This document shows, one piece after another, positions 1 through 7,126 of a stretch of 64,000 bases of DNA. The translations under genes and the position numbers were made by a program. Every line of letters starts with the position of its first letter. Position 1 is the first letter of the stretch. The notes below the pieces were generated by a model. The model did not search any database. It was given only the letters and a program-made list of their open reading frames with translations, and was not told where the DNA came from. The DNA is taken from positions 62,001 to 126,000 of the forward strand of contig JAEZEH010000053.1 in assembly GCA_023417785.1 (NCBI GenBank). The letters run 5' to 3'. This stretch comes from Bacteroidota bacterium. Its GTDB lineage: Bacteria; Bacteroidota; Bacteroidia; Cytophagales; Cyclobacteriaceae.

Positions 1-698
1 TTTTTCAAACCCTTGGTAAGTTCCTCCCTATCGTCGCGAAAATGATATCGTTTACCCGACCAGCCCATTTCCCTCATCGCAGCCTGGAGGGCGTACACGT
101 TCGAACGGCGTATTTGATGCGGCTCGGGAATCGCCTCAATAGCAACCAATTCGTCGCCGCTCGAAACAAGTGCCGTCGTGGGAAAATCACATACACGGAT
201 ACGTGCTTTCCCAATAGCAGCAAACAAGGCCACTTCAGCAGGGGATATCTTTATTCCCGGCTCGAGTAACAGCTGACCTTGAGAACCATCCCTACCCTGA
301 TGGTGAACATTCTGACGTGGAACAACCTGCTCTGCCTGAACGACTGCTTTTCCTCTATCGACCTTGATATCTTCGTAGCGGATTACAGTGTCCACACCGT
401 TAGGAAGAACTGCTCCGGTCATTACCTCGATACAATTCCGGGCGTTGCTCAATGTCGTTGGCGGTTCGCCTGCAGCCTGAACGCCGTCTATCGGAAACTC
501 CCGTATCCCTTCATCAAATGACGCGTGAAGGATCGCGATACCGTCCATAGCTACTCTGTTAAAAGGGGGAAAGTCGCGATCCGCGGTTACCGGTTCCGCC
601 AAAATGCGCCCGGGGGAATCTTCTATGGAAATTTCCGAAACACCCCTGTCAATCAAGTGAGAAAGAATGATTTGGAAAGCTTCGTCAACAGTCACCAT
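1..698 (-). CDS. moeA: Molybdopterin molybdenumtransferase MoeA, N-terminal part
   Basis: Inserts molybdate into adenylylated molybdopterin at the last common step of Mo-cofactor synthesis in the cytoplasm. Only about 232 N-terminal codons are present; the gene runs off the left edge and no stop is seen. Reading the complement from the ATG at 698 gives the family signature FPPFNRVAMDGIAI at residues 43-56, VMTGAVLPNGVDTV at 92-105 and a later SSGDEL, in the usual MoeA order. It is divergent from moaC, with only 32 bases between the two start codons, so each promoter must reach into the other gene. The other Mo-cofactor genes follow directly. Identification is firm; the missing C-terminus cannot be judged. 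Confidence 0.93.
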   Translation of the reverse strand, partial: MVTVDEAFQIILSHLIDRGVSEISIEDSPGRILAEPVTADRDFPPFNRVAMDGIAILHASFDEGIREFPIDGVQAAGEPPTTLSNARNCIEVMTGAVLPNGVDTVIRYEDIKVDRGKAVVQAEQVVPRQNVHHQGRDGSQGQLLLEPGIKISPAEVALFAAIGKARIRVCDFPTTALVSSGDELVAIEAIPEPHQIRRSNVYALQAAMREMGWSGKRYHFRDDREELTKGLK

Positions 699-706
699 CT
701 TATTTC

Positions 707-714
707 TACCTTTG
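707..714 (+). promoter_or_regulatory. Putative -7 box for moaC-mobA
   Basis: TACCTTTG matches the Bacteroidota -7 consensus TAnnTTTG and lies 16 bases before the moaC ATG, inside the 32-base gap between divergent moeA and moaC. No convincing -33 TTG is seen at the expected distance, so this is a moderate call. Confidence 0.45.
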
Positions 715-730
715 TTTTTTGACAAGATAC

Positions 731-1225
731 ATGAGTCAGGATCAATTTTCACACGTTTCCCCGGAAGGCAAACCCAAAATGGTCGATGTATCGGCAAAAG
801 TACCCACATCGCGAACCGCTAAGGCGCAGGCAGTCATCAACCCCGGTAAAAAAGTACTAAACGCACTGCAGGGAAACGAAATCGTGACAAAGAAGGGGCC
901 GGTATTCCAGACAGCGATCATCGCGGGCGTGATGGCTGCAAAAAAAACCAGTGAGCTTATACCATTTTGTCACCCCTTATCGCTGGAAGATTGTCAGGTG
1001 GATATTCACGTAAACCAGGACAAGATCTACATCACATCGTTGGTTGCACTTACCGGCAAGACGGGTGTCGAGATGGAGGCGTTGACCGCGGTATCGGTAG
1101 CTGCCCTTACGGTCTACGATATGTGCAAGGCACTTTCTCACGAAATTGTAATTGAAGAAATCCGATTGATCCAGAAAACGGGAGGCAAGAACGATTTTGC
1201 GAACAATCAATCTGAAACGGAATGA
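731..1225 (+). CDS. moaC: Cyclic pyranopterin monophosphate synthase MoaC
   Basis: Works with MoaA to turn GTP into cyclic pyranopterin monophosphate, the first Mo-cofactor intermediate. The 164-residue protein has the expected family length. Visible motifs are MVDVSAK at 17-23, KKGPVFQTA near 54-62, the PFCHPL loop near 78-83 and GVEMEALTAVSVAALTVYD in the C-terminal half, which carry the conserved active-site residues. I chose the ATG at 731; the frame is also open from a TTG at 719, but that would add only four residues and lies nearer the promoter box. mobA follows after 18 bases, so the two are probably co-transcribed. The C-terminal tail after residue 150 is poorly conserved. Confidence 0.96.
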   Translation: MSQDQFSHVSPEGKPKMVDVSAKVPTSRTAKAQAVINPGKKVLNALQGNEIVTKKGPVFQTAIIAGVMAAKKTSELIPFCHPLSLEDCQVDIHVNQDKIYITSLVALTGKTGVEMEALTAVSVAALTVYDMCKALSHEIVIEEIRLIQKTGGKNDFANNQSETE

Positions 1226-1243
1226 TCATTATACCCAAATAAA

Positions 1244-1819
1244 ATGAAAGACCTGAATGGGCTGATCCTGAATGGTGGCCAGAGTACACGAATGGGAATG
1301 GACAAAGGGCTTATTCAGTATCATGGAATTCCCCAGCGGGAATTTGCTTTCGGACTCCTCCGTGAATTTTGCGACGAAGTCTTCCTTTCATGCAAGCGTA
1401 TCGCCGACATCCCCGAGTTACTGAACCCGCTCCCGGATGAGTTCGACCTGGACAGTCCGTTAAACGGGATCATGACGGCCCTGAATCATCGTCAGGGTAA
1501 GGCGTGGATTACAATCCCCGTTGATATGCCATTAATTAACAGGCAGGTCATTCAAACCCTCGTTGCTAGCCGTGATGTGAGTTTCGATGCAACTTGTTAT
1601 CTCGATTCAGACGGAACAGACCCCGAGCCCATGGTCTGTATCTGGGAACCTCACTGTCTTGCTTTACTTAACGACTTTTATCAGGCGGGACACAAGAGCC
1701 CCAAAAAATTCCTGAAAACTCATAAAGTCAGGCTGGTACCGCCTCCATTTGCCGGTATGCATTTAAATATCAATACTCCGGAGGAAATGGAAGCTTTCAG
1801 ACAAAAAACCATTGTTTGA
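1244..1819 (+). CDS. mobA: Molybdenum cofactor guanylyltransferase MobA
   Basis: Transfers GMP from GTP to Mo-molybdopterin to make the guanine dinucleotide form of the cofactor. The 191-residue protein has the nucleotidyltransferase P-loop LNGGQSTRMGMDKG at residues 9-22, a family variant of LAGG-x-S-x-RMG-x-DK, and the metal-binding VDMP segment near residue 98. It sits 18 bases after moaC in the same direction. A use for MGD implies molybdoenzymes of the DMSO-reductase type elsewhere in the genome; none is encoded here. MobA-like cytidylyltransferases are related, but the adjacent moa/moe genes favour MobA. Confidence 0.9.
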   Translation: MKDLNGLILNGGQSTRMGMDKGLIQYHGIPQREFAFGLLREFCDEVFLSCKRIADIPELLNPLPDEFDLDSPLNGIMTALNHRQGKAWITIPVDMPLINRQVIQTLVASRDVSFDATCYLDSDGTDPEPMVCIWEPHCLALLNDFYQAGHKSPKKFLKTHKVRLVPPPFAGMHLNINTPEEMEAFRQKTIV

Positions 1820-1840
1820 TTTGCCAGATATCGAATGCAT

Positions 1841-1913
1841 AAAAGATACCCACTTTGTCCAGCCTTTTCAATGTTTTTGGGCGGGCTGGCCAAATGCTAC
1901 GAATGTATCTTTT
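1841..1913 (+). other. Nested stem-loop downstream of mobA
   Basis: The outer arms AAAAGATAC (1841-1849) and GTATCTTTT (1905-1913) are perfect complements. Inside them TTTGTCCAGCC (1854-1864) pairs with GGCTGGCCAAA (1884-1894) with one mismatch, leaving a 19-base loop. Starting 21 bases after the mobA stop, it may end the moaC-mobA transcript, although no long T-run follows, or be a folded RNA element. Function is unknown; the pairing itself is directly visible. Confidence 0.55.
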
Positions 1914-1945
1914 GACCCTTACGTGAATTTTTTTGACATCCTGTA

Positions 1946-1997
1946 AAAACCCGAAAGTTCACCGCTAACGTTTGCAATGGCAGCTAAATCGGGTTTT
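1946..1997 (+). other. Inverted repeat AAAACCCGA/TCGGGTTTT
   Basis: Nine-base perfect arms at 1946-1954 and 1989-1997 enclose 34 bases. It lies between the first stem-loop and the promoter of the small membrane peptide. It could be the second helix of a structured RNA or a terminator; the sequence alone does not decide. Confidence 0.4.
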
Positions 1998-2066
1998 GAG
2001 CCGTTATAGGCAAAAAGCTCCTAAGAAACAAGAGGGCGAGCTGCCTTATGGCACGATGTTTTAATG

Positions 2067-2074
2067 TAACTTTG
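2067..2074 (+). promoter_or_regulatory. -7 box upstream of the 39-residue peptide gene
   Basis: TAACTTTG fits TAnnTTTG exactly and ends 31 bases before the ATG at 2106. No clear -33 TTTG was found. It supports expression of the small open reading frame that follows. Confidence 0.5.
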
Positions 2075-2105
2075 TAATCTAAATAGCACCAATAACCACT
2101 CATTT

Positions 2106-2225
2106 ATGAAAACACTTGCTAAACATCACATCCACCCCATTCATCGTAACCTGATGATTGCACTGAGTTTAGGCTTTGCCGGCGCAGTGGGAATTGTTTC
2201 AACAATTGTAATGATTTTTGGATGA
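2106..2225 (+). CDS. Small predicted membrane peptide, 39 residues, unknown function
   Basis: I do not recognise this family. The 39-codon frame encodes a basic, histidine-rich N-terminus (MKTLAKHHIHPIHRN) followed by one hydrophobic segment from about residue 16 to 38, so a single-pass inner-membrane peptide is likely. It is flanked by a TAACTTTG box 31 bases upstream and a perfect 28-base palindrome 48 bases downstream, which together form a complete small transcription unit. It lies between mobA and the convergent moaE inside the Mo-cofactor island. The four histidines could suggest metal contact, but that is only inference. A chance frame is possible at this length. Confidence 0.5.
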   Translation: MKTLAKHHIHPIHRNLMIALSLGFAGAVGIVSTIVMIFG

Positions 2226-2273
2226 CGTTTACGTGATCTGACTGTTTGCCTGAAACAGATAGGTAGAAATAAC

Positions 2274-2301
2274 AGAGGCTGTTGTGATCACAACAGCCTC
2301 T
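2274..2301. terminator. Perfect palindromic terminator, probably bidirectional
   Basis: Fourteen-base arms (2274-2287 and 2288-2301) are perfectly complementary with GTGA/TCAC at the centre. TTTCAATTTT follows on the plus strand. It stands between the stop of the small peptide gene and the stop of convergent moaE, where a shared terminator is expected. Confidence 0.75.
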
Positions 2302-2323
2302 TTCAATTTTAATATTTTCAGAA

Positions 2324-2752
2324 TCAGATTTTCATTGCCATTTCAGGTCTCGCCGAAACCCATTCTTCCCCGTCTTCAAAAACCTCCTTTTTCCATATCG
2401 GTACATTGGCTTTCAATGTATCTACGATAAACTGACACGCTTCGAAAGACTCCTTCCGGTGTGGAGTAGCTACTGCTACCGCCACCGCGGTTTCGCCTGG
2501 TCTTAAAGTACCAATGCGATGAATGATCGCCCATCCGAGTAGTGGCCATCGTTGCGCTGCTGCATCTATGATCTTACGAATTTCAGCAACCGCCATGGTT
2601 TCATATGCTTCGTATTCAAGCCAAAGCACATTCTTGCCATTTGCTCTGCTTCGAACCGTTCCAACGAACACATCGACAGCTCCCGCATCCAGGCTGGAGG
2701 CTGTGTCAATGACTTTCTGTATGTCAATGGGTTTTTCGGTTATTTTTATCAT
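2324..2752 (-). CDS. moaE: Molybdopterin synthase catalytic subunit MoaE
   Basis: Large subunit of molybdopterin synthase, which adds two sulfurs to cyclic pyranopterin monophosphate using MoaD thiocarboxylate. The 142-residue protein shows FVGTVRSRANGK near residues 29-40, LEYEAYE near 45-51, HRIGTLRPGE near 78-87, a PHRKESFEAC segment near 96-105 and the lysine-rich PIWKKE near 117-122, all family hallmarks including the catalytic lysine region. It is downstream of moaD in the same direction with a 90-base gap, matching its partner role. The start is the ATG at 2752. Confidence 0.96.
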   Translation of the reverse strand: MIKITEKPIDIQKVIDTASSLDAGAVDVFVGTVRSRANGKNVLWLEYEAYETMAVAEIRKIIDAAAQRWPLLGWAIIHRIGTLRPGETAVAVAVATPHRKESFEACQFIVDTLKANVPIWKKEVFEDGEEWVSARPEMAMKI

Positions 2753-2842
2753 AGGCTGAAAGTTGGGATTGAGTAAAATGAAGACTCAAATGAAGGTAGA
2801 TATTCCGACTCCAATTCACAAGCAAAAGGGTATTTACGCCTT

Positions 2843-3097
2843 TCAGCCGCCGCTGACCGGGGGAATCAAAGCAATCTCAGCACCTTCGCTGATTTCAATA
2901 TTGTCGGCAGCATAGGTGTTGTCGACTGCAACAAAAAAGGATTTCAATGTCTTCAGGTCGGGATATTCGTTCTGAAGTTGCTCCTTAAGTTCACCAACCG
3001 TACCTGCACTCGTTGCCAGCATAAGCTCTCGCCCTTTGACGATGTCGCGAGTGATGCCAAATGCTCTTATCTTTAGTTTTCTCACCGTTTTTTCCAT
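2843..3097 (-). CDS. moaD: Molybdopterin synthase sulfur carrier MoaD
   Basis: Ubiquitin-like small subunit of molybdopterin synthase. The 84-residue chain has the beta-grasp pattern of the family and ends in PPVSGG, the C-terminal Gly-Gly that is adenylated and converted to the thiocarboxylate. It is the first gene of the leftward moaD-moaE pair and is divergent from moaA. No moeB-type adenylylating enzyme is visible in the window. Confidence 0.94.
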   Translation of the reverse strand: MEKTVRKLKIRAFGITRDIVKGRELMLATSAGTVGELKEQLQNEYPDLKTLKSFFVAVDNTYAADNIEISEGAEIALIPPVSGG

Positions 3098-3137
3098 AAA
3101 TGGAACCCTTTTTTAAACGTTTCGTGCCGTTCTTGGT

Positions 3138-3145
3138 TAAATTTG
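3138..3145 (+). promoter_or_regulatory. -7 box for moaA
   Basis: TAAATTTG fits TAnnTTTG exactly and lies 65 bases upstream of the moaA start, in the moaD/moaA divergent gap. The two palindromes at 3155-3184 fall in the transcribed leader that this box would create. Confidence 0.5.
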
Positions 3146-3154
3146 TTTTCCACC

Positions 3155-3184
3155 CACCTTCAAAGGTGCGCTAAATACGTATTT
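3155..3184. promoter_or_regulatory. Two palindromes in the moaA leader, possible operator
   Basis: CACCTT-CA-AAGGTG at 3155-3168 and the perfect 12-base palindrome AAATACGTATTT at 3173-3184 lie side by side between divergent moaD and moaA. Both are just downstream of the moaA -7 box, a position suited to a repressor site. No regulator gene is adjacent, so the binding protein is unknown. Confidence 0.4.
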
Positions 3185-3210
3185 CGAATAGAAACAACAA
3201 GATTCGCCAA

Positions 3211-4200
3211 TTGATTCTCCACGATAATCATAACCGCCCACTCAACTATCTCCGGCTTGCTGTTACCGACCGGTGCAATCTGAGGTGTTTCTATTGTATG
3301 CCGCATGAAAAGATGCAGTATCTGCCGAAGAAGGAAATTTTAACCTTCGAAGAAATGGAGCGCCTCGTTTCTATATTGGCGACCATGGGTATTTCGAAGG
3401 TCAGGCTTACGGGAGGTGAACCTTTCGTGCGGACTGACCTGATGCAGTTTATCCGGCGGCTAGTTGAAATTCCCGGAATCCGGGATCTGCACCTTACGAC
3501 GAACGGCGTCCTCACAGCGCGCCATATTCCCGAGCTCAAAAGACTCGGTATCAGCTCGATAAACCTGAGCCTCGATACCCTTGACCGCGATCGGTTTTTC
3601 GCTATCACCCGGCGTGATGATTTTGCCAAAGTAATCGAAACCCTGAATCTGTTACTGGAGCACGAGATCCCTGTAAAAATTAACTGCGTGGTGATGGCAG
3701 GCCGTAACACCGAAGATATTGTTGCCCTAAGTGAATTAACCCGAAGCAACCCGATCGACGTGCGATTTATTGAAGAAATGCCGTTTAACGGCCGCGATGA
3801 AAATTTACCACCACAGCTCCTGTGGAACCATGTGAGAATTGTTGAACACCTTAAGGCGCACTTTGCAGGCCTGACCAAGATCGTTGATCCGGCATTCTCT
3901 ACTTCAAGTAATTACAGGATTGACGGCTTCAAGGGTACGGTGGGTGTGATTGCCGCCTTCAGCCGTACGTTCTGCGGAACGTGTAATCGTATTCGCGTGA
4001 CTGCGCAGGGTGACTTAAAAACCTGCCTTTATGATGGCGGCGTGCTCAACATTAAGAATATGATGCGCGACGGTGCTTCCAATGAGCAAATCAGCGACAA
4101 ACTACTTGAAGCCTTTCACAGCCGGCCCAGGAATGGTTTCGAAGCGGAGAAAAGAAAAGCCGACTCCGCCTTCGCATCCATGTCGACGATTGGCGGCTGA
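3211..4200 (+). CDS. moaA: GTP 3',8-cyclase MoaA (radical SAM)
   Basis: Catalyses the radical cyclisation of GTP that starts Mo-cofactor synthesis, together with MoaC. The 329-residue protein has the radical-SAM cluster ligands C22, C26 and C29 in TDRCNLRCFYC, the SAM-binding TGGEPF motif near residues 68-73, and the second cluster ligands C255, C258 and C272 in the C-terminal half. It ends with the conserved Gly-Gly. The start is a TTG at 3211, because no in-frame ATG exists before the cluster motif and an upstream stop lies at 3172. It is divergent from moaD-moaE. Confidence 0.96.
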   Translation: MILHDNHNRPLNYLRLAVTDRCNLRCFYCMPHEKMQYLPKKEILTFEEMERLVSILATMGISKVRLTGGEPFVRTDLMQFIRRLVEIPGIRDLHLTTNGVLTARHIPELKRLGISSINLSLDTLDRDRFFAITRRDDFAKVIETLNLLLEHEIPVKINCVVMAGRNTEDIVALSELTRSNPIDVRFIEEMPFNGRDENLPPQLLWNHVRIVEHLKAHFAGLTKIVDPAFSTSSNYRIDGFKGTVGVIAAFSRTFCGTCNRIRVTAQGDLKTCLYDGGVLNIKNMMRDGASNEQISDKLLEAFHSRPRNGFEAEKRKADSAFASMSTIGG

Positions 4201-4251
4201 GTTACCCCGATTAGGAATTCCTTCCTATTTTGCAGCGCATAAATTCCACTC

Positions 4252-6702
4252 ATGAAAAAAATCCGATTCGTTGAAGACGTACTCCCGCATGTGATCGCGG
4301 TTGGCGTCTTTCTCGTCGCTACCATCATATTCTTCAAACCCGTTTTCCTCGATAGCAGGAGCCTGGTGCAACCCGATATACAGCAGTGGGAAGGTTCAGC
4401 GAAAGAGCTGCGGGACTTTCGGAACGAAACCGGTGAAGAAGGTTTATGGGCCGGAACGATGTTCAGCGGTATGCCAGCCTACCTTATCAACGTGGAGTGG
4501 AGTAATGGACCGGTTCTGGTGCTGAAACAGGTCATAACTTTCTTCCTGCCGCATCCTGTCTCGAACATTTACGTCGCATTTCTTTCTTACTACATACTTT
4601 TGCTCTGCTTTGGGGTGAGGCCTTACCTGGCCATTGCGGGAGCACTTGCATTTGGGCTTTCAACCTATATGATTATCGGGTTGAATGCCGGTCATAATGC
4701 CCGCATCGGAGCGATTGCCTTTATGCCCATGGTCGTAGGTGGTGTTCACCTGCTTTTCCGCGGTAAATTCATCCTCGGGCTCGGTGTTACGACCGCGGCG
4801 CTGGCCCTTCATCTGCGGGAGAACCATTTGCAGATAAGCTACTATATGGCAATGATCCTCCTGGTTTACGCGCTTATTCAGTTTATAGCAGCGGCGCGTG
4901 AAAAAAGGATCCCTGTGTTTTTCAAATCTGCGGGCATTGCTGTCGCCGCAGCTGTCATTGCTGTCGGAACCTTTGTGGGCCCTCTATGGGCAATAACCGA
5001 ATACACCAAATACTCCATTCGGGGAAAATCAGAACTCCAGATCAGGGCGCTTCCGAAAGAAGACACTGAGGCGTTAAATAAAACATATGCATTTGCCTAC
5101 AGCAATGGAATCCTCGAACCCATTACGCTTTTTCTTCCCAACTTCTATGGCGGGACCAGTGCTAACTTTCTGGTCTCCGACCGCGACAGCGAAACCTATA
5201 ATGCACTGGTAAGATCGGGCAACGAAGAGACAGCCAATCAGCTGGCGAATTATACCAGTGCATACTGGGGACCTCAGAATTTCAGCTCACCGTATTACGG
5301 CGGGGCTATTGTTTTTTTCCTGTTCGTACTCGGCATCGCTTTCGCTCCCAAAAAGTATGTCTGGTGGCTGGTCAGTCTGTCGGTATTCGGAATCATGTTG
5401 AGCTGGGGCCGGTATTTTCCGTCATTCAATTATTTTCTTTTCGATTATCTGCCGGTTTACAACAAGTTCCGTTCGATGACATTCGCGCTGATCATCCCGT
5501 TGTTCTGTATGCCACTGCTTGGCTTTGTAGGTCTGGAACAACTATGGTCACGCAGCCACGATCCCGCTACGCGCAAACGCCTGTGGATAGTGTTGGGTGG
5601 TTCTGCGGGGATCTGTCTTTTGATCATCGTTTTTGGCGGTGCAATGAGTTTCCTGCGCCAGGAGGAGCAACAACTACCGGCGTGGTTTACCAATGCACTG
5701 GCGGAAGATCGCCAGAGTCTGCTCACCAGCGACGCTATTCGGTCGATGATGTTCATGATTGCTGTATTCGTGCTTGTCTTTTTTCAGGTTCATAAGAAAT
5801 TTTCACCTGCAGCAGTCTATGCGTTTCTCATAATAATGATGTATGCGGATCTCGTATCTGTAAATAAGCGCTATCAGCGTGAGGAAAATTACCGGCGGTC
5901 GAGGACGAGTGCAATAACAATGACGGAAGCCGACCGGGAAATTCTGAAGGATCAGTCGAATTATCGCGTGTATAATCTTCAGGATCCGTTCAACGACGCG
6001 CGGACGTCGTACTACCACCAGTCAATCGGTGGTTATCACGGCGCAAAAATGCGTCGTTACCAGGACCTGATTGACTCCTGCATTTTGCGGGAGACGAACC
6101 TTTTGTTTGAGGATGCACAAGCCGGCGGACCCAACTTCGAGGCGTACCCGGTACTTAATATGCTTAACGTAAAATATATTGTCTACGGAGCACAGCGCAA
6201 CAACATTTTCCAGAACCCGAAGGCGAATGGCAGCGCCTGGTTTGTAAGCCAGGTAAATAAAGTCGACAACCCAACGGAGGAGCTGGACGCCGTTTGTGAA
6301 GCCGACACCAAAACCGTGGCTGTTGTTGATCAATCGAAATTCCCTATTGCTGAAGGGGCTTTGGATGAAAATGGTACCATCCGTCTCGTTGACCGGAAGC
6401 CGAATCTGCTCCGCTATGAAAGCTCCAATTCCGGCGCGGGTGTGGCTGTCTTCTCCGAAATCTATTACGAGAAAGGGTGGAAGGCTTTCATTGACAAAAA
6501 GGAAGTTCCTATAATTCGGGCGAATTATGTTCTTCGCGCCCTTCAAATTCCCTCAGGGAATCATACAGTTGAATTCCGTTTTGAACCCCAAGCGTTTTAT
6601 ACGGGAAATTCAATAACGGCAGCGTCATCCTGGTTGATGGTCTTGATTCTTTTGGGTAGCTTGGGATACAGTTTGCGCAAAGAGGTTAACGAAAACCAGT
6701 AA
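4252..6702 (+). CDS. YfhO-family large membrane protein
   Basis: An 816-residue inner-membrane protein of the YfhO type, a family of GT-C-like multispanning proteins thought to act in glycosylation or envelope polymer modification; the exact substrate is unknown. A first membrane segment lies at about residues 12-30, followed by many hydrophobic helices up to about residue 535. A soluble, beta-rich C-terminal part (about 550-780) precedes a final helix near 787-807. The aromatic, extended N-terminal loop after the first helix is typical of Bacteroidota members. It starts 51 bases after moaA in the same direction but has no obvious link to Mo-cofactor synthesis. Confidence 0.85.
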   Translation: MKKIRFVEDVLPHVIAVGVFLVATIIFFKPVFLDSRSLVQPDIQQWEGSAKELRDFRNETGEEGLWAGTMFSGMPAYLINVEWSNGPVLVLKQVITFFLPHPVSNIYVAFLSYYILLLCFGVRPYLAIAGALAFGLSTYMIIGLNAGHNARIGAIAFMPMVVGGVHLLFRGKFILGLGVTTAALALHLRENHLQISYYMAMILLVYALIQFIAAAREKRIPVFFKSAGIAVAAAVIAVGTFVGPLWAITEYTKYSIRGKSELQIRALPKEDTEALNKTYAFAYSNGILEPITLFLPNFYGGTSANFLVSDRDSETYNALVRSGNEETANQLANYTSAYWGPQNFSSPYYGGAIVFFLFVLGIAFAPKKYVWWLVSLSVFGIMLSWGRYFPSFNYFLFDYLPVYNKFRSMTFALIIPLFCMPLLGFVGLEQLWSRSHDPATRKRLWIVLGGSAGICLLIIVFGGAMSFLRQEEQQLPAWFTNALAEDRQSLLTSDAIRSMMFMIAVFVLVFFQVHKKFSPAAVYAFLIIMMYADLVSVNKRYQREENYRRSRTSAITMTEADREILKDQSNYRVYNLQDPFNDARTSYYHQSIGGYHGAKMRRYQDLIDSCILRETNLLFEDAQAGGPNFEAYPVLNMLNVKYIVYGAQRNNIFQNPKANGSAWFVSQVNKVDNPTEELDAVCEADTKTVAVVDQSKFPIAEGALDENGTIRLVDRKPNLLRYESSNSGAGVAVFSEIYYEKGWKAFIDKKEVPIIRANYVLRALQIPSGNHTVEFRFEPQAFYTGNSITAASSWLMVLILLGSLGYSLRKEVNENQ

Positions 6703-6821
6703 GCTTGAAAATGGCGGGTGTCTTCTCAGGGTTCTTGTAACTTCTCTGTCTTGCCACGTCGCTATTTGCGGCAACCGGGGGATTTTCGTGTAAACACCAT
6801 CCGTTTTCGACACTCTTCAAA

Positions 6822-6887
6822 GGAACCTTAAAGAGACGTTATAGAGACGTTATAGAGACCTTATACAGACCTTATACAGACATACAT
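6822..6887. repeat. 11-bp tandem repeat, about six units
   Basis: Consecutive 11-base units GAGACGTTATA (6833-6843), GAGACGTTATA (6844-6854), GAGACCTTATA (6855-6865) and CAGACCTTATA (6866-6876) are flanked by more degenerate copies at 6822-6832 and 6877-6887. The divergence rises towards the edges, as in an ageing minisatellite. The period is close to one helical turn. Confidence 0.85.
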
Positions 6888-7040
6888 TCGGGGATCTCTT
6901 TACCATCCTCTTTATACTCCCCCACTAAACAGTCTCCCTCAGGTTTCCCAGGTCCGCCGCAACCAATGAATCGGGTCAGTAAGGCCCCGGAAAGGCGATA
7001 CCTCAAGGATCTGGATCCTATTTTTCCAACCTGAAATAAA

Positions 7041-7048
7041 TAACTTTG
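7041..7048 (+). promoter_or_regulatory. -7 box for the threonine aldolase gene
   Basis: TAACTTTG matches TAnnTTTG and lies 78 bases before the ATG at 7127. It implies a leader of about 70 bases. Confidence 0.5.
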
Positions 7049-7126
7049 TCCGGCCCGGATCGCGTGTTGCTCAGGTGCACGAAAAGGATCAACATGTCGA
7101 CACGGAATTAAGCGTAAGACCAAGTT

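Larger units (their letters stand above)
1820..2105. other. Intergenic region with two strong inverted repeats
   Basis: About 286 bases without a credible gene between mobA and a small membrane peptide gene. It holds a nested imperfect stem-loop (1841-1913), a second inverted repeat (1946-1997) and a promoter box (2067-2074), which are listed separately. Confidence 0.7.
6703..7126. other. Intergenic region with tandem repeat and promoter
   Basis: 424 bases between the YfhO-type gene and the threonine aldolase. It contains an 11-bp tandem repeat (6822-6887) and a TAACTTTG box (7041-7048). A 112-codon leftward frame crosses the region and enters the aldolase gene on the other strand; I do not consider it a gene. 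Confidence 0.6.

Noticed and set aside
3291..3878. 195-codon frame antisense to moaA
   Set aside because: Arginine/serine-rich shadow of a conserved gene; no promoter or motif.
6022..6546. 174-codon frame antisense to the YfhO-type gene
   Set aside because: Shadow frame without signal, domain or control sequence.
6833..6876. Tandem units considered as a CRISPR array
   Set aside because: Units are 11 bases with no spacers between them, and no cas genes are in the window.
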